Shown here: in pieces, positions 34,024 through 43,520 of the stretch
Numbering within the stretch: position 1 is the first letter of the stretch
Layout of the letters: each line of letters opens with the position of its first letter
Origin: Bacillota bacterium
GTDB lineage: Bacteria; Bacillota_I; Bacilli_A; RF39; UBA660
Assembly (NCBI GenBank): GCA_015059335.1
Contig: SVAP01000001.1
Coordinates: 380,413 to 444,412 of the forward strand
Direction: 5' to 3'
DNA: 64,000 bases
Position numbers and translations under genes: made by a program
The notes under the pieces: model-generated
Seen by the model: the letters and a program-made list of their open reading frames with translations, nothing else
The model's database searches: none
What the model was told of the DNA's origin: nothing

Positions 34024-34953
34024 ATGAAAAATAAAATAAGTAATGAGGACTATTTTAATTTTTTTAAATTATGTTTAAATAAGGATAATCAAATTAGTAG
34101 TGGGGAAATAAATAAACTAGCAGAAATTTCTAATTTAAATTATACGCAAACAGTAGATGTTATTATCATGTCAAATACTATTAAACAATTCCATGAAATT
34201 AAGAGAAATAACCAAGAAAAATATAGTGATATATTTTATCATTATAAACAAATATTAGAAAAAACTACTAACCTAGCTAGAGAATTAAAATTAACAACAT
34301 CTTTAGAATTTTCGATGTTATATACATATTTATTATATAGTGGATATTTTTCTAAAGATAGGAATTTATTAATTCAAAGTGAAGGAAGAAAATTTATTAC
34401 AGGACTTTATGCTGTTGATATAATGGCTGGTAAAGGTGTTTGTTTAAATTTTAGTGATATGTTAAAAGATTTTTTAAATGATTCTGGTTTTAATTCCGCA
34501 ATTATTTCAAGTTGTGAGGTAAATAAATTTTTAGAAAAACATGATACAAAAAAACGTGCAACACATGCTTCAAACTTAATTATAGAAAATGGAAAAATTT
34601 ATATCTATGATTCAACCAATATGCGTTTGTTAAAACTTAAAAAGACAGATAGTGCTAGTATTATAGTAAACTATAATAATAATTTTAAACATAAGTATAT
34701 ATACAATTATAAATTATATCCATATGACAGTTATTATTTAAATTTAACACCTAAATCAGCAAGTGTATTAGATATACTTAATACAAGAAATGATTTTAAT
34801 TATTCATACGATAAAAAAACGTATATACAAATTTATGATAAAAGTATTGATACTTTTATTGAAAATAGAAAATTGATATCTGACTATTATGGTTGTACAA
34901 AAGAAAACATAGATACTATCGCAAATAAGTTATCTTTAATTAAGACTCCATAA
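34024..34953 (+). CDS. transglutaminase-like (papain-fold) protein
   Basis: 309 residues, no signal peptide. The C-terminal half carries a Cys-His-Asp set in transglutaminase-core order: GKGVCLNFSDMLKDFLND, then ATHASNLIIENGKIYIYDSTN. An N-terminal helical region of about 100 residues precedes it. Such folds cross-link, cleave or bind proteins. Bacillus Tgl cross-links the coat protein GerQ, and gerQ is in this window, but the sequence does not look like Tgl, so any link is speculative. Confidence 0.65.
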   Translation: MKNKISNEDYFNFFKLCLNKDNQISSGEINKLAEISNLNYTQTVDVIIMSNTIKQFHEIKRNNQEKYSDIFYHYKQILEKTTNLARELKLTTSLEFSMLYTYLLYSGYFSKDRNLLIQSEGRKFITGLYAVDIMAGKGVCLNFSDMLKDFLNDSGFNSAIISSCEVNKFLEKHDTKKRATHASNLIIENGKIYIYDSTNMRLLKLKKTDSASIIVNYNNNFKHKYIYNYKLYPYDSYYLNLTPKSASVLDILNTRNDFNYSYDKKTYIQIYDKSIDTFIENRKLISDYYGCTKENIDTIANKLSLIKTP

Positions 34954-34994
34954 AACATATATGATATAATATTTTTATACGAGTAGGTGATACA

Positions 34995-35678
34995 ATGGAC
35001 AAGATTATTTTAACTGGTAATTATCGCAATTGTAAAATAGGTAATACTATTTCAATATCTAGTGATAGAGGTAAAAGTGTTGGATATACTGGAAAATCAA
35101 ATACTAAACTTGCGCCTAAGTGGTCATTTTTGGAAAAATGGCACGATAATATAGGTAAAGTTGACGAAACAGAAAATAATAGATTTTATATACAAGAATA
35201 TTGGGATAAAGTATTAAAACAATTAGATCCAGAAGAAATATTAATGAATCTACCTAATAGATCAATTCTTTTATGTTTTGAAGAAAACAATCAATTTTGT
35301 CATAGACATTTAGTTGCGTTTTGGTTAGAGTTATTTATAGGAATTAAAACATATGAAGTTAAAACAGACGAACAAACTAAAATGGCAACAATAATTGATA
35401 GACCAGAATATTTAAAAGATGAATTAGAAAAAGTTATAAAAAAGAATTATAATATGTCAGGTTTTAATTCTATTAGAGCAGCCTACTTGTTTCATCAAGC
35501 AGATAAATTAGAACAAATATTTGAAGAACAAGCTAATATTTGGTTGAAAGAATGTGGTAGTATTCCAAGTAAGGGTAGTAGTCCTTGTGATATTATGACA
35601 GAAGCAGCAGGTCTTAGAATAGAGGCAGATGAGGAAGAAGCAAAATATAATAAATTATTAAAATTAAAACGTTCTTAA
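34995..35678 (+). CDS. DUF488-family protein
   Basis: 227 residues. The signature LLCFEENNQFCHRHLVAFWL is typical of DUF488, whose Cys-His-Arg cluster is conserved. The N-terminus (IILTGNYRNCKIGNTISISSDRGK) also fits. The last 80 residues are helical and outside the domain. It starts after GTAGGTGAT. Function of the family is not established. Confidence 0.78.
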   Translation: MDKIILTGNYRNCKIGNTISISSDRGKSVGYTGKSNTKLAPKWSFLEKWHDNIGKVDETENNRFYIQEYWDKVLKQLDPEEILMNLPNRSILLCFEENNQFCHRHLVAFWLELFIGIKTYEVKTDEQTKMATIIDRPEYLKDELEKVIKKNYNMSGFNSIRAAYLFHQADKLEQIFEEQANIWLKECGSIPSKGSSPCDIMTEAAGLRIEADEEEAKYNKLLKLKRS

Positions 35679-35687
35679 TAAACAATT

Positions 35688-35721
35688 AAATCCCGTTTCT
35701 TACATATGAGAAACGGGATTT
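35688..35721. terminator. bidirectional terminator
   Basis: 13-base perfect stem AAATCCCGTTTCT / AGAAACGGGATTT around an 8-base loop, between convergent genes. Confidence 0.85.
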
Positions 35722-35725
35722 AATT

Positions 35726-36931
35726 TTAATTTCTAACAGATTCTTTTATTAGTTTGGCATGCATTACAACTCTTGTATCATTATCACCACAAGTAGATAA
35801 AGTTAAAATTTTATCATTTATATTAGGCATAGCATTAAATTCATATACACTTCTTTTTGAAATAGTATCGATAAATAACTGATATTCATCATCATTATTA
35901 AAATCTGTTGTAATATAATAAGACTCATTAGGTATCCTATAAACACTAAATACTTGCCACATAGTATTTTTATTTGGTGTAGATAATTTTATAATATAAT
36001 TATCTTTATTTTTATACCAATTACTTTTTGTAATATTTTTTAGTGAACCAAACATGGTTTTGTCTAATCTGCTGTGTCCATAAATAATGTTATTTTTACT
36101 TAAATTATCTATATTATTACGAAAATCCATAAATATCCAACCAGCATCATTATATTTTTTATCATATGAATGATTTAGATAATAATCATTATCATCAGTT
36201 TGAACAATAGGATAATTAATATTTGTACCATTAACTTTAATCCATCCAATTGTATCTTTGTTTTTCTCTAATAATTCTGTAAAATCCACATTAATTAGTG
36301 GCATCTTTATATAATACCAATAATCGCTTTCTTCTTCGATAGGAGGATTTACTTCAGTAATTGTTTCAACAATATTTTCAACTTCTCCAACTTCTTCAAC
36401 TTCTTCAACTTTTATAGATTCGTGGATATCGTTAATTTGATTTTTAGTTTTAATATTGTCTATTGCCCAAGTAATAACTTTATATAAAGAAAATGCAAAT
36501 ATAAATAAAAATATAATTAATAATAGCACCACAAATTTTTTCTTTAATCTTCTTTTTACTATAAATTCTGTATTTTTAGTATCAACTTTTATTGTTTTTT
36601 CATCTACATTATTTTTAATATTAACTTCTTGTTCATCAATGTTATTGTTTTTAATATTGTCTGTATTCTTTATATTTTTACTTAACGAATGGGATTGTCT
36701 TTTTTCGCTAGTGTTTTTAGTTTTAACTCTATTACTTGATGAATTTATTTGTTTTTTAATATTAGTATTTTTAGTTTTATTTTTGTTAATTGACGAATTA
36801 GTTTGCTTTTTAGTGTTAGTGTTTTTAATTTTTGCATTTTTGTTTGTTGAATTAGTTTGCTTTTTTTTCTGAATATTTTTAGTTTTATTATTGATTGTAT
36901 TTATCTTATTTTTTTTTGAATCTTCTTTCAT
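35726..36931 (-). CDS. srtB: class B sortase with long Asn/Lys-rich head
   Basis: 401 residues from the ATG after AAGGTGA; the GTG 9 bases upstream lies in that site. Residues 1 to about 125 are low-complexity Lys/Asn/Thr repeats with KTKNT and TNSS phrases. A membrane segment follows (about 128-150), then the sortase domain: IGWIKVNGTNINYPIVQTDDN, NIIYGHS (His), LTLSTC (Cys), DTRVVMHAKL (Arg). Class B sortases attach proteins to peptidoglycan, often at NPQTN-like signals; a protein ending NPETGD is encoded at 20 kb. The long cytosolic head is unusual. Confidence 0.92.
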   Translation of the reverse strand: MKEDSKKNKINTINNKTKNIQKKKQTNSTNKNAKIKNTNTKKQTNSSINKNKTKNTNIKKQINSSSNRVKTKNTSEKRQSHSLSKNIKNTDNIKNNNIDEQEVNIKNNVDEKTIKVDTKNTEFIVKRRLKKKFVVLLLIIFLFIFAFSLYKVITWAIDNIKTKNQINDIHESIKVEEVEEVGEVENIVETITEVNPPIEEESDYWYYIKMPLINVDFTELLEKNKDTIGWIKVNGTNINYPIVQTDDNDYYLNHSYDKKYNDAGWIFMDFRNNIDNLSKNNIIYGHSRLDKTMFGSLKNITKSNWYKNKDNYIIKLSTPNKNTMWQVFSVYRIPNESYYITTDFNNDDEYQLFIDTISKRSVYEFNAMPNINDKILTLSTCGDNDTRVVMHAKLIKESVRN

Positions 36932-37040
36932 TTTATTCACCTTGAATTGATTATATCATTTATATTTTAATATGTAAATTTTAATCCAAATAAATTTAAT
37001 AACAATTGATAATTAAACATAAAATTAATTGGTGATATAC

Positions 37041-38948
37041 ATGTTTCATAAGAGTATAAATAAAAAAATTAAAATTGTATTAGTAGTGATTTTTTTTCTA
37101 TTTATTTTAATAGTATTTAAAGTTGGTTATATACAGTTATTTCAATATAACAAATTAAATAAATTAGCAAAAGATTTATGGAGTAGAAATTTACCAATAG
37201 AGGCTAATAGAGGAAAAATTTATGATAGAAATGGGAAAGTTTTAGCAGATAATCTTACAACTACATCACTTGTTTTAATTCCTAATCAAATACAAGATAA
37301 AGATAAAGTAAGTAAATCTTTAGCGAGTATTTTAGGTGTATCAAAAGAAGAAATGGATAAACATGTAAAGAAAAGTACATCAATTGAAAGAGTACATCCA
37401 GAAGGTAGACGACTATCATATGAAATTGCTGATAAGATAAATTCATTAAACTATGATGGAGTATATTTAGTTAAGGAATCAAAAAGGTTTTATCCCAATA
37501 GTAATTATTTGGCTCATGTACTAGGATTTGTTGGAATTGATAATCAAGGCCTTAGTGGTTTGGAATTAGAATACGATGAATATTTAACAGGAAGTAGTGG
37601 CGCAATAAAATATTTTTCAGACGCAAAGGGTAATAGATTGCAAATGGCAGAAGTATATGAAAAACCACAAGATGGAATGAATATGATGCTAACAATAAAT
37701 TATGATATACAAGAATCAATTGAAAGAGAATTAGATAATGTAGTAAAAAAATACAATCCAGAAAAAGCACTAATAGTAGCTATGGATCCTAATACTGGTG
37801 AAATATTAGGAATGAGTTCTAGACCTAGTTTTGATCCCAATAATTATCAGAATTATACTTTGGAAGAAACCAGTAGAAATTTACCAATATGGGCTACATA
37901 TGAACCAGGTTCGACATTCAAAATTATAACTCTTGCAGCTGCATTAGAAGAAGGCAAAGTTGATCTAGATAAACAAACATTCTATGATGGTGGTAGTGTA
38001 CAAGTAGAAAATGCACGAATTAAATGTTGGAAAGCAGGAGGACATGGTCATCAAACATTTCTAGAAGTTGTTCAAAACTCTTGTAATCCGGGGTTTGTTG
38101 AACTTGGTCAAAGACTTGGAAAAGACACTCTATTTAGTTATATCAATAAATTTGGATTTGGTAGTAAAACTGGTATAGATTTAAATGGAGAATCAAGTGG
38201 AATAATGTTTTCGATGGATCGTGTTGGACCAGTAGAGCTTGCAACTACTGCATTTGGTCAAGGAGTATCAGTTACACCAATACAACAAATTACTGCAGTT
38301 AGTGCGGCAATCAATGGTGGAAAATTAGTTACCCCATATATTGTAAAAGGATTTATGGAACCTGAAACTAATACAATAGTCGAAGAAAGAACCACTAATG
38401 TAAAAAGACAAATAATTAGTAAAGAAACAAGTGATAAAGTACGTTATGCTTTAGAACATGTTGTGTCACTTGGTTCTGGTAGAAATGCATACATTGACGG
38501 ATATAGGGTTGGAGGTAAAACAGGTACTGCTCAAAAAGTACAAAATGGTGTATACATGGTAGGTAATTATATCGTTTCATTTATTGGATTTATGCCAGCA
38601 GATGATCCTCAAATTATTTTATATGTAGCAGTTGATAATCCTAAAGGAGTTGTTCAGTACGGTGGTACTGTTGCTGCTCCAATTGCTAGGAATATTTTAA
38701 TAGATACAATTGATATTTTAGGAATAGATAAAAGAGATACACAAATAGAAAAAAATTATAACTGGAACGACAAAAAATATTATCTAGTACCAAATGTGAT
38801 TGGATTAACAGTAAAAGAGGCACAAGAGGAATTAAAATATTTTCAAATTGAATATTCTGGCAAAGGAGAAAATATAGTTGAACAATCTCCTAAAGCGGGT
38901 GAAAGAATATTAGAAGGTGAAAAAGTAAGATTATTATTAACTGAATAA
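37041..38948 (+). CDS. spoVD: class B penicillin-binding protein, SpoVD-like
   Basis: 635 residues from the ATG after GGTGAT. N-terminal membrane segment (about 9-30), dimerisation domain (IEANRGKIYDRNGKVLADN), transpeptidase domain with STFK, SCN and KTGTA, and one C-terminal PASTA domain (VPNVIGLTVKEAQEELKYF). It cross-links peptidoglycan. Another class B PBP sits in the dcw cluster at 46 kb and is the likelier division enzyme, so this one is best read as SpoVD, the cortex transpeptidase. That split is inferred. Confidence 0.82.
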   Translation: MFHKSINKKIKIVLVVIFFLFILIVFKVGYIQLFQYNKLNKLAKDLWSRNLPIEANRGKIYDRNGKVLADNLTTTSLVLIPNQIQDKDKVSKSLASILGVSKEEMDKHVKKSTSIERVHPEGRRLSYEIADKINSLNYDGVYLVKESKRFYPNSNYLAHVLGFVGIDNQGLSGLELEYDEYLTGSSGAIKYFSDAKGNRLQMAEVYEKPQDGMNMMLTINYDIQESIERELDNVVKKYNPEKALIVAMDPNTGEILGMSSRPSFDPNNYQNYTLEETSRNLPIWATYEPGSTFKIITLAAALEEGKVDLDKQTFYDGGSVQVENARIKCWKAGGHGHQTFLEVVQNSCNPGFVELGQRLGKDTLFSYINKFGFGSKTGIDLNGESSGIMFSMDRVGPVELATTAFGQGVSVTPIQQITAVSAAINGGKLVTPYIVKGFMEPETNTIVEERTTNVKRQIISKETSDKVRYALEHVVSLGSGRNAYIDGYRVGGKTGTAQKVQNGVYMVGNYIVSFIGFMPADDPQIILYVAVDNPKGVVQYGGTVAAPIARNILIDTIDILGIDKRDTQIEKNYNWNDKKYYLVPNVIGLTVKEAQEELKYFQIEYSGKGENIVEQSPKAGERILEGEKVRLLLTE

Positions 38949-39002
38949 CATTGAAATTCAATCTAAAACATAGTAAAATGTACCTAGTAAGGATTGAAGT
39001 TT

Positions 39003-40736
39003 ATGAAAGATTTAATTAAAAATTTAAAATTTGCATGGAAATATGCAAAGGGTCAAGAAAAAAGTTTGGCAATTGTAATAATTACCAATATACTTAGTAT
39101 TGTATCTAGTATTATAGTGCCAATATTAAGTGCAAAAATTATTATTGAATTAACAACTAATAATTATAATAGAATTATATTTGTTGGATTAATGATATTT
39201 TTAGTAGAGACTTTCAACTCTATAAGTCATTACTTAATTAATAAATATTCAACTAAAATGTATAGAGAAGTTTTATCTAAATTAGGAGTAGAACTCGGTG
39301 AAAATATATTAAAAATTAAAAATGAATGTTTAGATAAACACGGCAGTGGGGTTTTTATTCAAAGACTTACAAATGATACATCAAGACTAGCAGACGTATT
39401 TAATATGTTTTTAAGTTTAATCACAAACCTTATAAGGAATATAGGTATATTAGTGGCTATATTTATAGTTAATAAATTAGTATTTATATATGTAATAGTA
39501 ATGTTAGTAATTTTATATTGCCTTGAAAAAATTAGAACGGATAAACGCAATGAAGATGATAAGGTATATAGAAAATCTCAAGAAAGAGTTTCTGGTTTTA
39601 TTGGTGAATTAGTACGTGGGGCAAGAGATATTAAAATGCTTAATAGTGAGAAAGATTTTATTAAAGAACTAGATAAAAGAATTGATGATGCAAATTATAA
39701 AGATTTAATTATGAAAAATAGGTCATATAAATATAGACTTGGAATTTGGTGTGTATCAGATATGTTCTCTTTCTTATTAATAGTAGTGTTAGTATTATTA
39801 ATGAAATACGAATTAATAGTACCTGCTATTGCACTTGTATTACATAACTATGCAAATAATGTTTCATATTCTGTATATTTAATAGGTGATATATTAAATT
39901 ATGTAAAAGATTTTAATTTGTCTAGCGAAAGAATATATGAGATATTAAATGGTGATGAATTTAAAAAAGAACAATTTGGCAATAAGCATATTAACAAGAT
40001 AAAGGGTTGTTTTGAGTTTAAAAATGTATCATTTAGTTATGATAATAAAAAAATTTTAGATAATTTATGCTTTAAAATAAAAGCTAATGAAACTGTTGCT
40101 TTTGTTGGAAAAAGTGGAGCAGGTAAAACTACAATATTTAATCTACTTTGTAAAATGTATGATGTAAAAGAGGGAGTAATAACAATTGATGGAATAAATA
40201 TCAATGATTTAGATAAAGATTCTATTCGAAGTAATATTACAATAATTAGTCAAAATCCATATATTTTTAATATGAGTATTAAAGATAATTTAAAATTAGT
40301 AAAATCTAACCTAACAAAAAAAGAAATGATAGATGCATGTAAAATTGCATGTTTAGATGACTTTATAAATGAGTTGCCAAATAAATATGATACTATAATT
40401 GGTGAAGGTGGAGTTAATTTATCAGGAGGTCAAAAACAAAGATTAGCGATTGCACGTGCATTAATACAAAAAACTGAAATTATACTATTCGATGAAGCAA
40501 CTAGTGCTTTAGATAACGAAACACAAAATAAAATTCAACAAGCAATTGACAATATGAAAAATGAATATACAATTCTAATTATCGCACATAGATTATCAAC
40601 TATTAAAAATAGTAATAGAATATTGTATTTGGACAATGGTATGATAGAAGCAGAAGGAACTCATAATCAACTAATAAAAAAATGTAAAAAATACAAAGAT
40701 TTATATGAATCAGAAATTATAAAAGAAAACAAATAA
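39003..40736 (+). CDS. ABC exporter half-transporter
   Basis: 577 residues from the ATG 9 bases after AAGGA. About six membrane helices (residues 1-310) are fused to an ATPase domain: Walker A GKSGAGKTT, Q-loop ISQNPYIFN, signature LSGGQKQRLAIARAL, Walker B EIILFDEATSALD and IAHRLST. It works as a homo- or heterodimer; no second half-transporter adjoins. The substrate cannot be told from sequence. Confidence 0.9.
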   Translation: MKDLIKNLKFAWKYAKGQEKSLAIVIITNILSIVSSIIVPILSAKIIIELTTNNYNRIIFVGLMIFLVETFNSISHYLINKYSTKMYREVLSKLGVELGENILKIKNECLDKHGSGVFIQRLTNDTSRLADVFNMFLSLITNLIRNIGILVAIFIVNKLVFIYVIVMLVILYCLEKIRTDKRNEDDKVYRKSQERVSGFIGELVRGARDIKMLNSEKDFIKELDKRIDDANYKDLIMKNRSYKYRLGIWCVSDMFSFLLIVVLVLLMKYELIVPAIALVLHNYANNVSYSVYLIGDILNYVKDFNLSSERIYEILNGDEFKKEQFGNKHINKIKGCFEFKNVSFSYDNKKILDNLCFKIKANETVAFVGKSGAGKTTIFNLLCKMYDVKEGVITIDGININDLDKDSIRSNITIISQNPYIFNMSIKDNLKLVKSNLTKKEMIDACKIACLDDFINELPNKYDTIIGEGGVNLSGGQKQRLAIARALIQKTEIILFDEATSALDNETQNKIQQAIDNMKNEYTILIIAHRLSTIKNSNRILYLDNGMIEAEGTHNQLIKKCKKYKDLYESEIIKENK

Positions 40737-40737
40737 A

Positions 40738-40775
40738 AAGATTATATGCATTTTATAACATATAATCTTTTTTTT
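40738..40775 (+). terminator. intrinsic terminator
   Basis: AAGATTATATG and CATATAATCTT around a 10-base loop, with T-run. A run of A before it would let it act on both strands. Confidence 0.85.
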
Positions 40776-40873
40776 AATTGTAATCTCAACCGCACCACAA
40801 TTATTACAACTATTATTTTCTTTTATTTAATAACATATCTTAATAATGTCTTCTTTCATAATAAATCACATTC

Positions 40874-40892
40874 CTATACATTACATGTATAG
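40874..40892. repeat. inverted repeat, possible operator
   Basis: CTATACAT, 3 bases, ATGTATAG, in the 190-base gap between the ABC exporter and the HD-domain gene. The shape suits a dimeric repressor site; no regulator gene is adjacent. Confidence 0.4.
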
Positions 40893-40965
40893 TATATCAT
40901 AATATAACAATATTTTTTGAATTAATTTAATATTTATTATATAATTAATTCAAGAGGTGAACATG

Positions 40966-41496
40966 ATGAATATAGAACATATTGCTTTAAAATTTGCGAT
41001 AGAAGCACATAAAAATCAAGTAAGAAAATCTGAAGTAGATAAACCGATGATTATTCACCCAATAAATGTTGGTAACATTTTAAAAGAATATGGATTTGAT
41101 TATAATGTTATTTCAGCAGGATATCTTCATGATGTAATAGAAGATACTAAATACACAAAAGAAGATATTTTAAATATATTTGGAGAAGATATTACTTCTT
41201 TAGTTATGGGAAATACTGAAATTGATAAATCATTATCATGGGAAGATAGAAAACAACACACCATCAATACAGTTAAAGATTTAGATTTAAGACATAAAGC
41301 AGTAGTATGCGCAGATAAGATTAGCAATCTAGAAGATTTAAGAAATTTATTTGAAAAAAATCAAAACTATGATTTTGGTGCGTTTAAAAGAGGATTTGAA
41401 AAACAAAAGTGGTATTACGAAAGTGTATATCAAAGTTTAATAGAAAACGAGGATGAACATCATCCAATATTTGAAAGATTAAAAAAATTAATATAA
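40966..41496 (+). CDS. HD-domain protein, RelA/SpoT hydrolase-like
   Basis: 176 residues. Phosphohydrolase HD pattern: ALKFAIEAHKNQVRKSEVDKP, IIHPINVGNILKEYG, SAGYLHDVIEDTKYT (HD pair) and VVCADKISNLEDL. This is the fold of the (p)ppGpp hydrolase half of RelA/SpoT and of small alarmone hydrolases; no synthetase domain is present. The start at 40966 lies 6 bases after GAGGTGA; 40963 is an alternative. Confidence 0.82.
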   Translation: MNIEHIALKFAIEAHKNQVRKSEVDKPMIIHPINVGNILKEYGFDYNVISAGYLHDVIEDTKYTKEDILNIFGEDITSLVMGNTEIDKSLSWEDRKQHTINTVKDLDLRHKAVVCADKISNLEDLRNLFEKNQNYDFGAFKRGFEKQKWYYESVYQSLIENEDEHHPIFERLKKLI

Positions 41497-41783
41497 TTAT
41501 AGCGACATATACAGATTCAATAACCGCACTAAAAAGAGATTATAGCGCGAATTTATCGTTAGAAAAACGAAGTTTTCTAAACGAAGATAATGTTAATGAA
41601 TATAATACATCACTTCTAAATATGGATTTGTATGCTAAAATTGTTGATATTAACCAATATTTATTTGATACAACCAATATATCGCAAAGAAAAACATCAA
41701 TAGATATAACAAATTTAATTTTAGATGATATGAGGAAATTTCAAATTGATAGAATAAATAAGGAACTTAAAAAGTTAAGATGA
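41475..41783 (+). pseudogene. open frame without a start codon, probable gene remnant
   Basis: A 103-codon frame, open from the stop at 41472, overlaps the 3' end of the HD gene in another frame and ends in TGA that overlaps the ATG of the NUDIX gene (ATGA). The product contains TDSITALKRDYSANLSLEK and ends FQIDRINKELKKLR, protein-like composition with regular charge. The first ATG in frame (41619) lacks a ribosome site and would leave about 53 residues. The tight coupling to the next gene suggests a real gene that lost its 5' end, or one that uses an unusual start. Confidence 0.5.
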
Positions 41784-42202
41784 AAAAGTTAAATGTAATA
41801 ATAGTGTATAATAAAGAAGAAGACAAGATATTAATGTGTTATAGGAGTAAAGAACCATACAAAAATAAATACAACTTAGTTGGAGGAAAACTAGAAGATG
41901 GAGAAACTGAGTTAGAGGGTGCTTATAGGGAATTGATTGAAGAAACCGGTATAACTGGTAATGACATACAATTAACACATTTAATGAACTTTCAATATAA
42001 AATGCTTGATATGGAACTTGAAGTATTTGTTGGTAAACTAAATAAAGAAGTTGTATTAGTAGAAGAAGTAAATAAATTATATTGGATTAGTAGTAGTGAG
42101 GATTTTTCTGATAAAACAAAATTTGCAGGTGAGGGTAACATAAGTCATATGTTAGAACATGTTAAGATATATAGAAATAAATTATTTGGAGGTAAAACAT
42201 GA
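41780..42202 (+). CDS. NUDIX hydrolase
   Basis: 140 residues. Perfect Nudix box GKLEDGETELEGAYRELIEETGI fits GX5EX7REUXEEXGU. N-terminal part MKKLNVIIVYNKEEDKILMCYRSKEPYKN resembles 8-oxo-dGTPase (MutT-like) proteins. It hydrolyses a nucleoside diphosphate linked to another moiety; the substrate is unknown. Its start overlaps the stop of the remnant frame upstream, and its end overlaps the next gene by 4 bases. Confidence 0.92.
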   Translation: MKKLNVIIVYNKEEDKILMCYRSKEPYKNKYNLVGGKLEDGETELEGAYRELIEETGITGNDIQLTHLMNFQYKMLDMELEVFVGKLNKEVVLVEEVNKLYWISSSEDFSDKTKFAGEGNISHMLEHVKIYRNKLFGGKT

Positions 42203-42747
42203 AAAACTTAGGAACCCAAAGATTAGAAACAAAAAATTTAATATTACGAAAGTTAGAAATAGAAGATTATAAGGGTGCATTTAAAAATTGGTGTAATGAT
42301 CCTGAAGTTACAAAGTATGTTACTTGGGAACCTCATAAAAGTGAAGAAGTTACAAAAGAATTATATGAAACTTGGATAAAGGAATATAATAATCCTAATA
42401 CTTATAAATGGATAGTTATTGAAAAAGAAAGTAATGAACCTATTGGTACAATTAGTGTTGTAAGATTTTATCAAGAAGACTTAAGTGCAGAAATAGGGTA
42501 TTGTTATGGTAAAAATTGGTGGGGTAAAGGTTATGCAACTGAAGCATTAACTAAAGTAATAGATTATTTATTAAATGATATTGGATTAGAAAAAGTAGTT
42601 GCTAGACATTTAGTATCAAATCCTGCAAGTGGAAAAGTAATGGAAAAATCCGGAATGAAATATTCCAGATTACTACATAATTGTCATATTAATAAAAATG
42701 GTGAAATAGAAGACATAAAATATTATACAAAATTAAAAAAACAGTAA
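42199..42747 (+). CDS. GNAT acetyltransferase, RimJ/RimL type
   Basis: 182 residues. LGTQRLETKNLILRKLEIEDYKGAF is the usual start of RimJ/RimL-like GNAT enzymes; acetyl-CoA motif EIGYCYGKNWWGKGYATEAL; then VVARHLVSNPASGKVMEKSGM. It transfers an acetyl group to an amine on a protein, peptide or small molecule. GGAGG near the end of the NUDIX gene precedes its ATG, and the two form an operon. Confidence 0.92.
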   Translation: MKNLGTQRLETKNLILRKLEIEDYKGAFKNWCNDPEVTKYVTWEPHKSEEVTKELYETWIKEYNNPNTYKWIVIEKESNEPIGTISVVRFYQEDLSAEIGYCYGKNWWGKGYATEALTKVIDYLLNDIGLEKVVARHLVSNPASGKVMEKSGMKYSRLLHNCHINKNGEIEDIKYYTKLKKQ

Positions 42748-42773
42748 ATCTTAGTATTGATTACTGTTTTTTT
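42735..42773. terminator. bidirectional terminator
   Basis: AAAAAACAGTAA and TTACTGTTTTTT around a 13-base loop; holds the stop codons of both convergent genes. Confidence 0.82.
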
Positions 42774-43399
42774 ATTTTGCTTAATAATTTTGTTTTTAAA
42801 TGTTTCATATTTAAATAATTGGGATGATAAGTCCAAAAAATATTTTCTTCTTTATTATAAACTACTGGATTTGATATTTTTGGATAACTTTCAATTTTAG
42901 AATTAATAATATTTAAAAATTCTTTTATAATTTCGTAATATGGATTATTTGGACCAGAAACAAACAATGTTATATCTGGTTTAAAATATTTATATAAAAA
43001 CACTAAATTTTCTAAACTTAATTCCTGTAGTTTATCAGTAATAACAGGATATCCCTTACCATATTTTTTGCCAGCAATTAATGTGTTAGACCAAATAACA
43101 TTTTGATAAGTATTTGTTGAAAAGTTATTTATGAATCTAAAGAACTCATTATTGTTTTTTCTTTTTATTACTTCTAGATAAACAGATTCAATTAACTCTT
43201 GTGTTAAACTCCAATCATTAATATCATTTATCCATCCATTTGTTTCTTGTCCTATATATAATACCTTATTATTAGAATTACTAATATTATTTAAATAATT
43301 AGAATCAGTACTAACTAATAGTGGAGCAGATAAATCTACTACGTTTTCTATTGTTCTGTATCTATCAATTAAAGTTTTATTAAATTCTTTTAGTTCCAT
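42761..43399 (-). CDS. uracil-DNA glycosylase-fold-like protein
   Basis: 212 residues from the ATG that follows AAGGGGA; an ATG 15 bases upstream is less well placed. VLYIGQETNGWIND, WSNTLIAGK, TLFVSGPNNPYYE and FWTYHPNYL are spaced like the two active-site motifs of the UDG superfamily (GQxPY and HPS). The exact residues differ from known families, so catalysis is uncertain. It stands alone. Confidence 0.5.
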   Translation of the reverse strand: MELKEFNKTLIDRYRTIENVVDLSAPLLVSTDSNYLNNISNSNNKVLYIGQETNGWINDINDWSLTQELIESVYLEVIKRKNNNEFFRFINNFSTNTYQNVIWSNTLIAGKKYGKGYPVITDKLQELSLENLVFLYKYFKPDITLFVSGPNNPYYEIIKEFLNIINSKIESYPKISNPVVYNKEENIFWTYHPNYLNMKHLKTKLLSKIKKQ

Positions 43400-43520
43400 A
43401 ATAATCCCCTTCAAACGTGTAATATTATACTTTTTTTAATAAATATGTCAAATTTTAGCTATTTTTATATTATTCATTTATAAAAATTAGAATTCATGAT
43501 ACAATAATGATGGTGATAAC

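Noticed and set aside
36560..36930. Repeats in the sortase head as a CRISPR-like or mobile repeat
   Set aside because: They are irregular, in frame and code Lys/Asn/Thr-rich low complexity; no spacer structure or cas gene.
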